This document shows, piece after piece, positions 1-12,418 of a DNA stretch of 49,135 nt (its first letter is position 1; each line of letters starts with the position of its first letter). Below the pieces are notes generated by a model, which saw only the letters and a program-made list of their open reading frames with translations, searched no databases and was not told the origin of the DNA. The stretch is taken from the NCBI GenBank assembly GCA_032358255.1, contig JAULBX010026374.1, positions 1 to 49,135 of the forward strand, read 5' to 3'. The translations under genes were made by a program, and so were the position numbers. The DNA is from Heterotrichella gracilis. Taxonomy: Eukaryota > Sar > Xanthophyceae > Tribonematales > Xanthonemataceae.

Positions 1-118
1 CACAGCCACAGCCACAGCCACAGCCACAGCCACAGCCACAGCCACAGCCACAGCCACAGCCACAGCCACAGCCATAGTCACAGCTACAGCCACAGCCCAC
101 GGCCACAGCCACAGCCAC
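1..118. repeat. CACAGC hexanucleotide satellite
   Basis: Perfect tandem CACAGC units run from the window start to about position 73. They then decay through substituted units to about 118. The array continues beyond the left edge. No open frame or splice context shows that it is coding. Confidence 0.95.
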
Positions 119-247
119 CCCGCAGGGAAGACACAGGGCTCACGGGACCATGGAGGGTCCTGGTTCGTGACCACGCACATGCGGCATGTGGGAGACAGAG
201 AGGGGTGCGCGCTGCCACGGGCGCTGCAGGTGCGGCAACCTCCACCC

Positions 248-380
248 GAAGTCTTCAACCCTAGATTATAAACCTGAAGTCTTCAACCCTACACACAGGT
301 CGCGGGCTGGACATGGGACAATCTAGACCCGAAGTCTTCAACCCTAAATCATGAACCCTAAGTCTTAAACCCTAACAAGC
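248..380. repeat. Degenerate GAAGTCTTCAACCCTA repeat
   Basis: GAAGTCTTCAACCCTA occurs at 248, 276 and 331. It is followed by decayed AACCCTAA units up to about 380. The CCCTAA part matches the plant-type telomere motif; the GAAGTCTTCA part does not. Confidence 0.8.
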
Positions 381-675
381 AGGTCCGGGTGCGCCCTGCC
401 ACGTGCGCTGGAGGTGCAGCACCCTACACAGGGTTCCTGCAACAAAACACAGATGGAGTCCCGCTGCAATCCTTACCGACCAGGCAGCGCACTTCCTCAG
501 CTGAAGGGTTCCCAATTCTGGAAAGGTGTGCTTGGCCAAGATGCGCTCTACATGCCAGGCATACAAGGAAAACGCTCCCTGGCAAGATTCCAGGATGGCA
601 CTCTACATCCCTAAGTACAGCCGTTTTCCAGGTCTACAATATTGCTCCCCAACATTCCACATCCTCTCCCCCCCG
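381..675. other. No confident gene; possible 5' part of the MYND gene
   Basis: Open frames exist on both strands here, but none has recognisable domain content or a clear splice pattern. This could hold the first exon of the MYND gene downstream, which I could not fix. Confidence 0.4.
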
Positions 676-3600
676 AGCAGCTCCCCCCCGAGCAGTGCTC
701 CTGGCGCACCACCACCCACCTGGAATCCTTGGGCATGAGGGAGGAGCTCCAGCAGGCAGTGGAGGGGCTGCCCCAGGCGCCAACCCTGCGCCAGGCCATG
801 CGTGTGTACATGCTGGTGGTGCGCTACATGCACACGGGGTATGGCTGGGAGACAGTGTCCAACGGGCTCCTAGGCACCAAGGTGGGTGGTGGGGGGTTGG
901 GGTTTTGGCCCAAAACTTTAGGGCAAGTATTGGGGTTTTAGTGGGTAAAAGCCCAGGCCTTCCCGGGCCCAAAGATGCCGCAAATGGCACGGCTTTTCCC
1001 CAGCTATGGTGATATATGCTGATGGTGCTATGGACACCCACTCGCCATGTGGATGGCCCACCTCATGTGCACAGGCCACCTGCTAGGCACTTTCAAGGTG
1101 CTCACGATTTTGTTGTTTTCAAGGTGATGCGCCTGGCGCTGGAAGATGGGAGGCGCGCTGCAAGGCGAGGCACTGTGGGGCTGGGCGAGGCTGAAGAGGT
1201 TGGGGCGGGCTGTTGCCAGTCATGCTGCAATGGCCATGCTTGCCATGTGCAGGCCGTCCAGCCCAGATTTTCTGCGCGGTATGTGCGGCTGTGCATGGGG
1301 AGTAATTGGGCTGTAGGTGATGACCGAATGTTTCTTGTTTCCAGGGTTTTGCTCCTTCTATGTCCTGTTGACCAGAAGTGTCAAATCTATATTACGAGTA
1401 TAGTAGTTTGGAAGAGCATTGCTCACAAGGGCCTGCGTGGTTTTCGTTCCCTACAGCGCATGGACATCAAATCACCACCATTTTGCATGGTAAGACCTAA
1501 AAGTTGGATCTCTGCAACGGTCATGCATTTTTTACATTTTACCTTTTTGCTGGAACGGAGAGGCTTGGCCACTGCGAGCCTGGTTTCAGACCATGCCTAT
1601 CTTCCTCACAATTGTGTGCCATGGCTGCTGCAGCGGCCGAGCAGGCATGGGGGTTCATTGCAACCCTGTCCATTCTGACTGCGCTGCCCGCGGTTGAGCG
1701 GTGTGGCGTCACATGGGACCAGGTGCGGTGCTGGGGGAACCAGGGGTCTATATTAATTATACTAACTATAGTGCGATGCTGGGGAAACCTGTGTGTGGTT
1801 TCCAATGGATACCACTCAGTAGACCACAGAAGGCATACGGGGAGGCATGCTGTACAACTCTGCGGGAAGGACAGGGAACAATGTTCCTGACCCCTTACAA
1901 CTTCCCCAGACACTGTTTCTGTTGTGTCTATTTGGCATAGCCACTCATATATGGGCAACATTTTAACCTCTTCCCCACCAACACTCATCCTCCACAACCA
2001 CCACAGGTTGCCAACCTCAACCCACCCTTCGCCGCGGGCTGGAAAAACCTTGCTAGGGTATCATCCCAGGGTATTGCACGAGTGGGACCACTTTCCCCTG
2101 AAACAAATTCCCTGAGGGCACATACAGCCAATAAACCTCACCCCGCCACCCATCCCCCACTCACCCCCCATCCCACCCCCCTGAACCACAGCTGCGATGG
2201 GTGGTTGCAGCCGACCGCTCTGCTGCCCAGCTAATGCTGGCTGCCTCTCGGGCCTTGGTTGAGATCCAGCCCGACAATGGCCACGGGTGGTACATGCTGG
2301 CCAAGGCGCAGAAATACCTGGATATGTATGGAGGTGCGGGGGCCAAAACCCTAGCCAAAACCCTAGCCCTGGGTGTGTTTGAAACAGGTCCCTGCCGTGG
2401 TGCGCAAATGCACGCGTGTGGCTTTGATCACACAGGCATGGTCAGTTGATCCCGGGTGGAAGTGGAAGGCGAGGGGAAAAACTGGTGGTGCTGGGAGTGT
2501 CAGCCTATGCTTGCCTGCCTTTAAGGGGTAAGTTACTGACCCCTATCTCTCCTACCATTGGGCATTAAGAGGCCTTGAGAGGATTCCGGAGGACATAACG
2601 CCATGCCAGGGTTTTGTACACACTAACACAAATACCCTCTTCAGGGGTAGTCCCTGCCTCCAGGCGTAGCCAGCACGCAGACCCACCCACACACCCTGGC
2701 AGGGACGCCCAGTGCCTTGCAATGAATCAGAAACCCCCTCTGAGTTGCCCCTGCCTGCAGACACCATGGCCAGCCTGCGGCGCGGCATAGCCGCATGTGA
2801 GGCCCCCCGGGGCACATGGATGAGATCTGCCTGTGCATGTGCGTGTGGGAGGCGGCGCTGGGCATGATCAGCAATTATGACAAGCTTGAGGGGCGGTGGG
2901 TGGATATGGAGGTGTGCCCTAAACCCTAAACCCTAATCCTCTAAATCCTAAACCCTTTTCACAGTCCGGGTGCAGTATTGCTTGATCGCCGTCTGTTATC
3001 AACGTAGGTGGTATGCGCCAGGGGTAATGGAATACGATCCGTGTCCGTGCAATGACCCCCTTCCCCCACCACACACACACACACACACATTCCTCTCTCC
3101 CCCTTGTGCAAGAGCTCCGTGCCTTAAACCTTGGAATAGACAACCCAGACCCTCATTCGTTGTGCAGGAGCTCCACGCCCTGATGCGCAAGGGGGATGAG
3201 TGCCTGCGCGTGCTCAAGAAACTGGGGAACGGGGCGGAGCGCCACGCGTGCGCCCGCCAGCAGTCGGTAGCTGAGCGCCAGCTGGCGGTGCTGGAGGAAC
3301 ACGCGCACATGTTCATGCGGCCCGGATGGCTGAGGTGAGCTGAACTACAGCTGAATACCCTTGGCAAGGGTTATGGTCGTGGTTATGGGACTCCGATGAT
3401 GGGAGGTGTCAGGGGCCTGCTAGGGTGCGTACCCGCCTTGCAAGTTCCTGCAAAACCAGCCCCCCTTTCACTTTGGAGGGTTCTGCTACGATTCGGCTAG
3501 GGTTTTGGTAGGAGCCTTGCGTAGGGGTCCGCTAGGGCTTTAGGGAGGGCGACGGCTGGCATTCGATGAGCCGCATGCTGTCATACCAAGATATGCTTAT

Positions 3601-4185
3601 TTGGCCGTGTTAATGAAATGCCGTGTAAGCAGCTTACCTAACCAGCACAGAGTTTAATACGGTTTAGGGTATATGCACAGCTAGGGTCTGAGATGAGGCC
3701 ACTCTCAAATCCCTTGTAACCCAGCAAGCCTTGCTAAGAATTCCGCACCCTGGACAGCCACAGAGCGCTGGTCCTCCCCCTTTCTGCCAACACCCACCCA
3801 GGACCCTGACATTCCCCCCTTGCCAACCCTGTTGGTAACAGCCACCCCTCATATAACCCTGATGCATTCCACGGAACCCTACAACTTCAACCCTAAGCCC
3901 TCCTCCCATGTCAACAGCCACCCCTTGTGGAACGCCGCGGCACGCGCTATGAACCAAGCCCGGATCAAGGCTGGCCAGGAGTTTGACCAGAAGCTCATGT
4001 GCAAGAACTGCCACGTCACCAGCCTGGGCTCACAGCAGTGCACCGGGTGCCGCCAGGTGCGCTACTGCAGCAAGGCGTGCCAGAAGGAGGACTGGCGCGG
4101 CCACAAGCAGGCATGCAGGGCAGCGCAGGGGGAAGGGGTTGGAGAGGGCGGAGGCCAGTCTGGAGCTCCCACGGCTGCCATGTAA
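676..4185 (+). CDS. MYND-type zinc-finger protein (first of two; 5' end unresolved)
   Basis: The secure part is the last exon, 3918-4185, which carries a C-terminal MYND finger. It reads C-x2-C, then C-x2-C, then YCS-x2-C, Q-x3-W, H-x3-C, within CKNCHVTSL to GHKQAC. MYND fingers are protein-interaction modules. Upstream coding-like exons are about 676-881, 1124-1198, one ending at 1722, 2007-2057, 2192-2333 (TPR-like helices, with PDNGHGWYMLAKAQKYLD), about 2770-2911, and 3168-3334. The 3168-3334 exon joins 3918 in phase across Arg-Ser. The exon near 2770-2911 reads well only if the frame changes near the C/G run at about 2803-2812, so an indel, sequence error or decay is possible. The start codon was not found; ATG 1621 is one candidate. 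Stop is TAA 4183-4185. Confidence 0.6.
2917..2957 (+). repeat. Interstitial telomere-like repeat in an intron
   Basis: CCCTAAACCCTAAACCCTAA is followed by degenerate CCTAAA units, just inside the 5' end of an intron of the first MYND gene. It matches the TTTAGGG plant/algal telomere repeat. Confidence 0.9.
3069..3089. repeat. (AC)n microsatellite
   Basis: About ten AC dinucleotides in an intron of the first MYND gene, upstream of the exon at 3168. Confidence 0.9.
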
Positions 4186-5433
4186 CTGTACATTCCATTT
4201 CTTCCTTCTTTTCCGCTGTATGGCCAGGCGGATGTGTCCTGTGAAACAGAACTTATTGGTTAAGTATGGTATTTTACATTCTAAAGTTTCTTCCACCGGA
4301 AATGGGAATACGCATTCACGAAGGTCATTCTGACAGTTTATTTGACTTTGAAGGCCTGACATGGCCTGCAAGTGGCAGCGGCTGTCGCTTGTCATGTCCA
4401 GCGACCCCCGCATACCCCAGCGACCTGCCTGTTGCATGCAACGCCTTTTGCAATGAACATGACTTCGATGACCTTAAATTGCAGTGCCCAACAAGGCTCC
4501 TATGTCCCGTAGTTCACTATATTTTTCCCACGTTGTTACCCACGCCATGTTCCACTGGTTGCCGCCCGGCCTGTCTGTGTTTCTCAACATTGCTGGTTGT
4601 GGTGTGCCGCCGTGTGTGGGCGCTTTTTGTTTCTTTTTTCTTTCTTCCTGATCTGGTGACCCAAGGCTGGGTGGCGGGTGTCCTCACTGAGGGCCTCAGA
4701 AGCTGTGATGGCTAGGTGTCAGGCACCAAGGTTTCAGACCGAGCTTTAACAACTTGGGATTTGGACAAAATCGTTTGTGGAAGGCAAATAAGCAGTCCTG
4801 TGATGTAAAAAGTTTGGTTTCTCAGTTACTTTAGGGTTGTTGGTAGGGTTTGCCAAAGTGCCCGGGCCGGCGGCAACTGTCTCCACCATCTTGGACCTCG
4901 TTACGTATTCGCCTGGTGTTGCTTTATGAAGTAACAGGCTTAAATAGTGGCTTAATTCTGTCAACGTTCTCATTGACAAAGCTCAATACCGTGCCGACAC
5001 CCGCCAAGCACATCGGTGGAGGGTCCCGCCATTGATATCACGGAACCAGATTGCCTGGTGTGTACTCAATTTTCGTCGTTGGCGGCTGTTTGTAATAAGG
5101 TTTTTGAGTTACTGGGCTCATCGTATACACGCTTTCAGTGCCGGTGAATGCTTTTTAGAGTCAACACAGGCCGGTTATGATGGCATGCATATATGTACTA
5201 CTATTAGTGAGGCAATTTTATAGACATCTTTACCTGGGCTCACACTGAGCCTCACAGGAGCGTAACACAGTAATATATCTACCCCATTTTGAGCAAGATA
5301 TAGCCACCTACGACTGTTGAAGTTGTCCAAAACAGGTACTTGGTCATTTGGCCATCAAACCCACTCCTGACAGTACTGCCCACCACCACTTTGCAGGTAC
5401 CTGACACGGTGTACATACTACTTTAGCCCCAGC
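4186..5433. other. Intergenic region between the two MYND genes
   Basis: No exon could be supported here. It should contain the 3' UTR of the first MYND gene and the promoter of the second. The stretch 4556-4632 resembles 13266-13340. Confidence 0.5.
4556..4632 (+). repeat. Dispersed repeat, copy 1 (second copy 13266-13340)
   Basis: The core CCCGGCCTGTCTGTG, followed by a tract ending in a T-rich segment, recurs at about 13270 with small indels. Both copies lie downstream of a plus-strand gene, so this may be a mobile-element or 3'-flank remnant. Confidence 0.65.
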
Positions 5434-8400
5434 ATGGACACAGCTGACTCCACCTACACCTTCGCCACTCGTTCCGTCACCGCCTTGAAGGCCTATCTGC
5501 GTGAGAAGGGGGTGGACAGCAGTGGCTGTGTTGAGAAGGGGGAGCTGGTGGCGCTGTGCAAGCAAACAGAGGTGGGCGGACAAGCAAGGTTTATGTAAAG
5601 TCTATCCATGCAGATTATTGAGGTTTGTTTACCGTGTTTTATGTGTATATGGGTGGTTGCATGGCGCAGGCTAGGGTGGGGTTTATGCCCACTGGCGGGA
5701 AGAGCAAGCGTGGGAGATTTAGGATTCTAGGCTTTGGCTTTGTTTGTTGCTCACCAATCCCATGGCACAAGCGCATGGCCGTATTGCTCCTTTCAGCCTT
5801 AATGTATCTTCCTCCCCACCTTCCTAGCGCCACATTGGGCCGCACTCCTGTGCACTGCACCTCACTCTGTGCACACCATCATCTCAGCCACCGCTTGGAT
5901 ACTTCTTCACCTCTTCGACTCCCTTTACTGTACATTGACCACGTTGCATGCACCCTGCATAGGCCTTGCAGGTGTCTGGCAGCACGGCCGACCCAAGCAC
6001 CAGGGGGCCAACAAGTCATCCAGGGTCAAGGGATGGGGCTCCTGGGACATGTTTCCTGATCCCGGCCCCCCCTCCTGATCATCTGGAAACGTTGAGGATT
6101 GTGTCGAGGGTTCCGCAAGATGGCGTGTGGACATTGGGCATGCTGGAGCAGGCATTGGAGGCAAGCAGCAGGCTACAGGCACGTGTGTAGAAAACCCCTC
6201 CTCAAAACCCTGGATGTGTATGTGCTTCAAGCTGCTGCAGCTGATCTAGAGGCATGCAGCTGATCTCTCAATGCATGTCCGCAGAAACCCTAAGCACGGA
6301 GGGCCAAACCCCTTGATACTCTAGAACAGGCACCAGAGGAGACACCTAAGATGACTCAATGGTTTTAAATAATATTGAATATATCATCTGCTCCTGAGCT
6401 GGGATAGGTGTGCTGGCCCTCTGTTTGAATCTAGGGTCAATAATCATTTGATGTCAAACTCAAAGCCCATTGCAGGCCTGCATGATGCGCAAGCCATGGC
6501 GTCAACTGGAACATGCACCAAAATCTATGAACAGCCAATGTTTTCTTGATTATCATCGATCCCACTAGGGGTGTGCATCATGGGCGAGCCATGGCGCCAA
6601 GCATGGCCATGGGACCATATAACTCCCAGGTACCAAGCCCTGGATGCCAAAACACACGTTGTTTGCAGGTAATGAAGAAGAAGCTTGTGCAGGCTGCCCT
6701 ACTGGATTGGCTAGGAAGGCTGCAGGAACATGGGGATGCTGGAATCAACTGTGCTCTGAGTGGCAGTCCCCAGGTGGTGCGCTTTTTGCTGGAGATTGAG
6801 GACTCAGATAAAATGACCTTCCCACAGGTATGCACTGGGATCCCTACAAATCAGCTTCATTGCCCCCTGCTGTCTAAAAGCCTGTCTCCGATTTGGCCCA
6901 TTTTCTTACTCGGTCAATGTCGAATCCCCGATCCCTATTTTCCATCTCCGGATCCGCTGCATGTGCATGCGTGAAAACGTCAAATTAACCTTCACTTAGA
7001 ACCACTACAAGTCTACCCAGGTAAGGGCCGTCCTCTTTGCAAAAGGGGCCGCCAACAAGCTAGGCAAGACAGCGCTTGTGTTGCAACCCCATGGTAACAA
7101 CCCGCAGCTGCAGGCTATGATGCTCATCTGCCACACGGCGCGCATGTACTCCCAGGGACCTGGCGCAGCCCCAAAGGTGCCTGTGCTCACCTGCAAATTG
7201 GGTTTAAATCCAATATGGATAAGAATAGTAATGTACCCGTCGCAATCCCAACACCCTAAACCCTAGATGCAGACGGTCCCTAAACCCTAAGAAAGCCTAG
7301 GCACCTGATTCCTGAGTGTCCTGGCCCAGCCTTAAGGTCCTACATCCCGCTGGCAATTTTAAACCTCACGGAGCTGGCTCCTACCCAAATTCCTAAACCC
7401 TAAACCCTAAAGGCAGCTGGTTCCACTCTGCGCAGGTACCTGTGCACCCTCAAGGCCAAGTAAACCTACCTCAGTCAGTGAGCACTCTTGACCAACCCAC
7501 TCATTGTCCCCAGCACCACCGTACCCTACATAACGGCCTCATCCCACAACACTACATAACGACCCCTCAAACCTATTGAGGGATGGGGTGATTGCACCCC
7601 TACACTCATGACCAAGCTGCTTCAAAGCCACTGAACTCAAAACCCTATCCTCTGCCACCCCCTTTGTAAATTGAGATGGCCTCAAACCTAAACCCCTGAC
7701 GGGGCCAGGTTTAACCTTGAATGAAAACCCTATTGTAGGGCGAGGTGCTCGCAACCCTGCGAGCGCAGCTGGCCCCCTACCTGCGCAAGTACCTGGTGCA
7801 CCCTGGGGCTGTGTGAGGGTTGCAGTGGTGCATGCGCTGTGCGCCCTGGGCTGTGTGGCTTGACTGAGCAAGGAGGAGGTTGCCGAGTTGGCGAATAAGT
7901 GTGGAACCAGCCAATACAAGGTGGGGTGCATGTGCCTTGAAGGGTTGAGGGTTTAGGGTTTGCCTGGTAATGGAGGGTCCTGTAGACTTGAATTGGAGGT
8001 CTGCCAGGTGCTGGGTGGCATATATTTAATGGAGCGGTGTTTCTGCTGTCCTGCTTACTCCCCTTGAACCTTACTCAGGCCAGAGCTGAAGTCAGACGTG
8101 TCGCCGGCATTTAAATCATAGCACACTTGAAGTGGTTGCTTGGTGCAGCATGATTGAAATGGATGCTACCCCCTACTGCGCCTAACGCATTACATAATGG
8201 AGGTGGATGATTCCCATTGTCGTGCCCTGTGCAGGCACATATCCATTAGGATACCTAGCCCATGAACTTTCACCCTACATACACTGGTGCAGGCGGGGAT
8301 TCTGGCAAGGTGCACCGATGCCTCAGGCCAGCATCCGGTGTCGATGTCAGACTTCAGCGCAGTGCCAGCCCACCCCCCATGTGACGTGCAGTGTGGGTGG

Positions 8401-9123
8401 GGGTTGACCACCGCCTGCAGCTGTGCGACAACTGCGGGGGCCACAATCACTTCAGGAAGATTACCGGGGCTAAGAGGCTGGAGCTCAAGATTTGCACCGG
8501 TGGGTGGATGGGAAGCGGGTTTATAATTCTTGCATTGTCAAAACCCACTTGTGCATAAAGCAACAGAGATGTAACACTGCCAAAGCTGTCCTAACACAGG
8601 CGTTGGGCAAGCGTGAGCAAGCATGGGTTTGGACAGCTTTAGTGGCATTAAAACCCTTCAGTAGGGTTCCTGCGGGTGCCACAGCCACTTTACCGAGGCA
8701 TACTGGGCCAGCAAGGCCGACCTGGAAATCCTTGATACTCATACTTTTGGGGGGGGATACTTACAGTGTCCAATTGGCTTACTCCATGTTGCACCACAAC
8801 AGCTAGACATGCATTCGCACTGTGATCAGGGTCCATATGTGACACAAAACAGTTAGGTGCCCACCAAGTCCTGCCATAATGTAGAGCATTGAGCGCTACA
8901 CTCTGTTCCTAACACACTTATAACCCTAACTGTATGCTGACCCAGTAACTCCGCTTCTGTGCGTTCTTTCGTTCTTTTCCTAGGTTGCCGGCAGCGATAC
9001 TACTGCAGCCAGGAGTGCCAGCGAAAGCACTGGAAGCTGCACAAGCAGCTGTGTGGCAAGCCAGCACCAGGTGCCGAGGCAGGCGATGGATCACCCAGTG
9101 GCCTGCGAGTGGTAGTGGGCTAG
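5434..9123 (+). CDS. MYND-type zinc-finger protein (second of two)
   Basis: ATG 5434 has an in-frame TAG four codons upstream. Exons in consistent phase are 5434-5571, 5972-6184, 6669-6827, 7021-7176, 7739-7812 and 7869-7920. An exon ending at 8499 then joins the last exon, 8984-9123. The first exon encodes a short SAP-like helix pair (LKAYLREKGVD, then GCVEKGELVALC). The finger is split over the last two exons: C-x2-C (LCDNCGG) in the first, then ICTGCRQRYYCSQECQ and HWKLHKQLC. Helical segments between probably form a TPR-like region. Between about 8294 and 8400 the frame changes near a G run (8395-8402), so that exon boundary is unresolved; an indel or sequencing error is possible. Stop is TAG 9121-9123. 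The gene follows another MYND gene on the same strand, so the pair may be tandem paralogues. Target and function are unknown. Confidence 0.72.
7248..7411 (+). repeat. Interstitial telomere-like motifs in an intron
   Basis: CCCTAAACCCTA clusters occur near 7255 and 7285. A three-unit tract lies at about 7391-7411. All are inside one intron of the second MYND gene. Confidence 0.85.
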
Positions 9124-9951
9124 ATGGAATGACCCTAAAGGCGACAGGATTCTACCAACCTTGATTCGAGTCGCGAGCTGGCAAGGGTGTAGGTTTAGGG
9201 TTTTGGCAAATGCACTCCCAGCAGAGTATCGTACTCCATGGATGCTTGACTGCTGGGTATGTGTCTCCCCATATTGTACGGTGTAAGGGTGATTGGACTG
9301 TGGGTACAAGTAAACTGGTCCCAGGACGAAATTTTTTGTATCCCAGGGATCAACAAGCTTCTCCATCCCAGTAACCTTCGTTTCTCATCCCAGGGATGAT
9401 GTTCCAGTATTCTCGGCGATGACGAAAAATCTCTGTCACACATCCACAAACGTGGCCACGAGTCTCGGAGAAAAGTTGGCCGGATAAGTTCTCGTTCGCC
9501 AAGCTTGTCGTGCTGCCTTCGTGTTGCCTTGCCTCCTTTACGCACTACGTGTCTATATACTTTGTTCGAGAGGTTGCATCTGCAGTTTTACACTGCCCTG
9601 AACGTGCCTACCTCAGTCCCAATCCGGTAAAACCGTTTGCAGGTCCCGCGCTTTCCACAGCTTTGTAACCCTTGACGTTGTGACGCTGCACACTGGGTGC
9701 CTTTTCACTACCCACTGCATCGTTGCCAGGGCTGTTGCCTGGTGCATTGCTTGCCACGGTTGCCAAAACTCGACCCTTTAAGACTGTGGTCCAAGCGCTT
9801 CTAGGTAGTGACCTTACTGGCCCCAGGAGGCCAATGTTTGCGCCCAGCGTCCGCTGATCAGCAGTTTTACTCTTGGGTTGTAGCTGCTTGAGCTGTAGAG
9901 CTTGTTACTGTCGCTTTGGGCTCGGTAATCCAGGTCAATACCTTGCACGCC
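9124..9951. other. Intergenic; no gene seen
   Basis: This holds the 3' flank of the second MYND gene and the presumed promoter of the HAD gene. ATCCCAGGGAT-like motifs recur near 9340-9400. No exon is supported. Confidence 0.5.
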
Positions 9952-12418
9952 ATGACGGCATTGTTGAGCCATGGTTGGTTGGTCCGCAACAGCCAGCCTG
10001 TGCAGCTGAAGCCAACTGCAACGCTGCGATTGAAGAGCATTAGTACAGTCCAGCGCAGCCCACCTTTCTCCAGCAGCGGCTGCCGACGGCGAGCCCCTCA
10101 TCCACTGAATGCCCTAGGTGTGGATGGGGACCACCAGTCAGAAGGCGAAGCGGAGCACAGCAGGGATGCCACTGCTGAACGCCTGTATGGGTCGCTGTCC
10201 AGAACCCAAAGCCCTGGAGCTGAATATGGCGAGGTATGCCTGGCTGCAATGCCCTTTCCTGCCACCACCTGGAGACACTTTTGCAATAGCTGCATGCACT
10301 TTTGTCCCTGACCAGTGTGTTTTTGACAGCTGGATGGTGTACACCCATGGCTCTGACACACAGCGTTGGTATCTTCACCTTGCTTGTCACCTGCCTCACC
10401 TGCTTTGGCCCTGCTGGGATCTGTAACCAGCTTCGCCGTTCTGTCCCCATTCCCACCACCTGCACTTTCCTCAGTGTCCGGGTATCTGCTTGGCAGGGGT
10501 TTGTGCAGTTCAGGCTGTCAGGGGAGCCCCTGGTGCTGGACGTAGACACCCTCAATGAGCGGCTCAAGGTGCAGGGGGCAGCGCGCATGCGCCAGGCCAT
10601 GTGCCCCGATGAGGCCTTTGGGATTGTGTTCAACTTCGACGGGGTGGTGGCTGACACCCGCACCCTGCAGCGGAGGGCATGGATGCGGCTGGCAACGGAG
10701 GAAGGGCTGCCCTTCCCAAGGATAGAGCGCCAGTTCTATGACATCCCCGCTCAGAGGGCCATCACAGAGGTCAGTCTCAGTGCCCATGGTCCTTGTCACC
10801 TGTTTAGGGTTTAGAGTGACCCGCAAACCCTAGTGGTGGAATCAGCAGGATCCGGTCTTTGTGGGGTAATATGGGCTGGCACGCTGAGGGGGGGTAACAG
10901 TGCACTGTGACGGGGTAGCGGTGGCACTGCAGTGGTGGTACCAATGGGGCGTGGTGACAATGGCAGATGGCAGCGTTGAGCGGTGTTGGCAGTGCACTGG
11001 GAGCGGGGCAGTTTGTGCACAGCAGCAGTGGGGTGCCAGTGCACCACAATGGTGGCACATTGCACTGCAGTGGGGCACTGCATGCTTGATCTTATCAGTG
11101 CTGTTGGCCATCCTTGCCGCCCTTTCGCTGCCGATTGTACACAGCCCCGATGCCATGCCTCGGGTGGTTACATACAGTCAATTATCGGACACCAACCCAA
11201 TAATTGACCCCCTGCAGGTGTTCCAATGGACAAGGGACTGGGGTGTTGCACAGCGGCTGGCATGGCGCGTGGCGGTGCTGTATGCAGAGGAGTTTTCGGC
11301 TGTGTCACAGCCGCTGTCCGGGTTGAACGAGTGGCTGTCAGCGCTGTCAAAGTCAAAAGTGCCATGCGCAGTGGTGTCAAACATGGACAGGTGGGCATGC
11401 TATCTGTTGTGGACACGGCACGGGGATGCAGTGGCGTAATTGGTTGGGTACTCTTTTCTTCAGCGGTACAGCTAGGTTAGCAGTAGTGCACAGCTTGCAT
11501 TAACCAGCTCTGCAGGTGCACGAATATACGATGTGTTGGGCTTCTTTAAATCACTGAAGAGGACTTTATACTTTCACTGAGCAGCTATCGGCTGCATTGC
11601 CTGTACGCCTTTATCTGCATGGCAATTTCAGCTTTTGGTTTCCACCCAAGACCATACAGGCAACCCACAACGCTGCAATCTGACCACCATCTGTGGAACC
11701 AATCATGCGTTGTGTGACTGGCAGGGTGAACCTGGCGCAAGCCCTGGACCGCATGGGGCTGGGCCACTTCTTCCAGGCCAAGGTGACTGCTGAGGATGGC
11801 ATGGAGACCATCGCGCAGCGCTACCTGTCGGCGGCGCTCAAGCTGGGGCGGCCACCCAACCAGTGCGTGGTGTTTGCGGCCTGCCCTCAGACCATCGTGG
11901 CGGCGCGCAACTGCACCATGAAGGTATGGTGTGGGGATTGGGGTTTGGTGCTCAAGCTGCGCCATGTGAGGCATGCACCCGCACCACCGCATCGTTCTGT
12001 ACTGCTGGAATGCATGGGACTAGTTGACATGGACCTGGTGGGGGCGCGCAGTAGCTATTGGTAGTACTTTGACGCTAGCAAACTTCAATTGCATTGGAAT
12101 ACATTAACAAAAGACAGCAAATAATGGGGCAAACAGCAGATAAATGGAAAAAAAACTCACTCCATCTAAATGTTAAATTGGAATAAAAAATAAAAATAGC
12201 TACACTTTCCCTTGCAGGCAGTGGGTGTGCTTGGCGAGCACAAGGGGTACCAGCTGCAGCACGCCGACCTCACCTGCTCGCGCTTCAACCAGCTCACGGT
12301 GTACAACATCCGGAGGCTGTTTGCAAACAAGGGGAGCGAGTTCATGGACCTGAGGCTGCAGCAGGCGGGCAACGCCAACTCCAAGCGGCGCACCACGAAT
12401 GCAACCATGGATCCTTGA
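9952..12418 (+). CDS. HAD-superfamily (CbbY/PyrP2-like) protein with altered active site, probably plastid-targeted
   Basis: Five exons join in phase: 9952-10233, 10497-10769, 11218-11390, 11725-11923 and 12218-12418 (375 residues, stop TGA). The first about 90 residues are rich in Ser, Arg and Ala with few acidics, as in chloroplast transit peptides. The rest follows a family of plastid HAD phosphatases related to plant PyrP2: motif I region FGIVFNFDGVVADT, cap-like helices (QRRAWMRLATEEG), motif II VVSNMD and a motif IV-like strand CVVFAACPQTIVAARN. The motif I nucleophile, normally the first Asp of DxD, is Asn140 (N-F-D). The usual motif III Lys and motif IV acidic residues are also not evident. 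Catalysis is therefore doubtful and a regulatory or binding role is possible. An extra small exon near 10331 cannot be excluded. ATG 9952 is the first ATG in the frame. Confidence 0.78.

Noticed and set aside
1..118. CRISPR-like array
   Set aside because: Six-base satellite without spacers, in a eukaryotic context.
10321..10440. Extra HAD exon containing WMVYTHGSDTQRWY
   Set aside because: Exons 9952-10233 and 10497-10769 already join in phase, and no clear donor follows this segment. Left as a possibility only.
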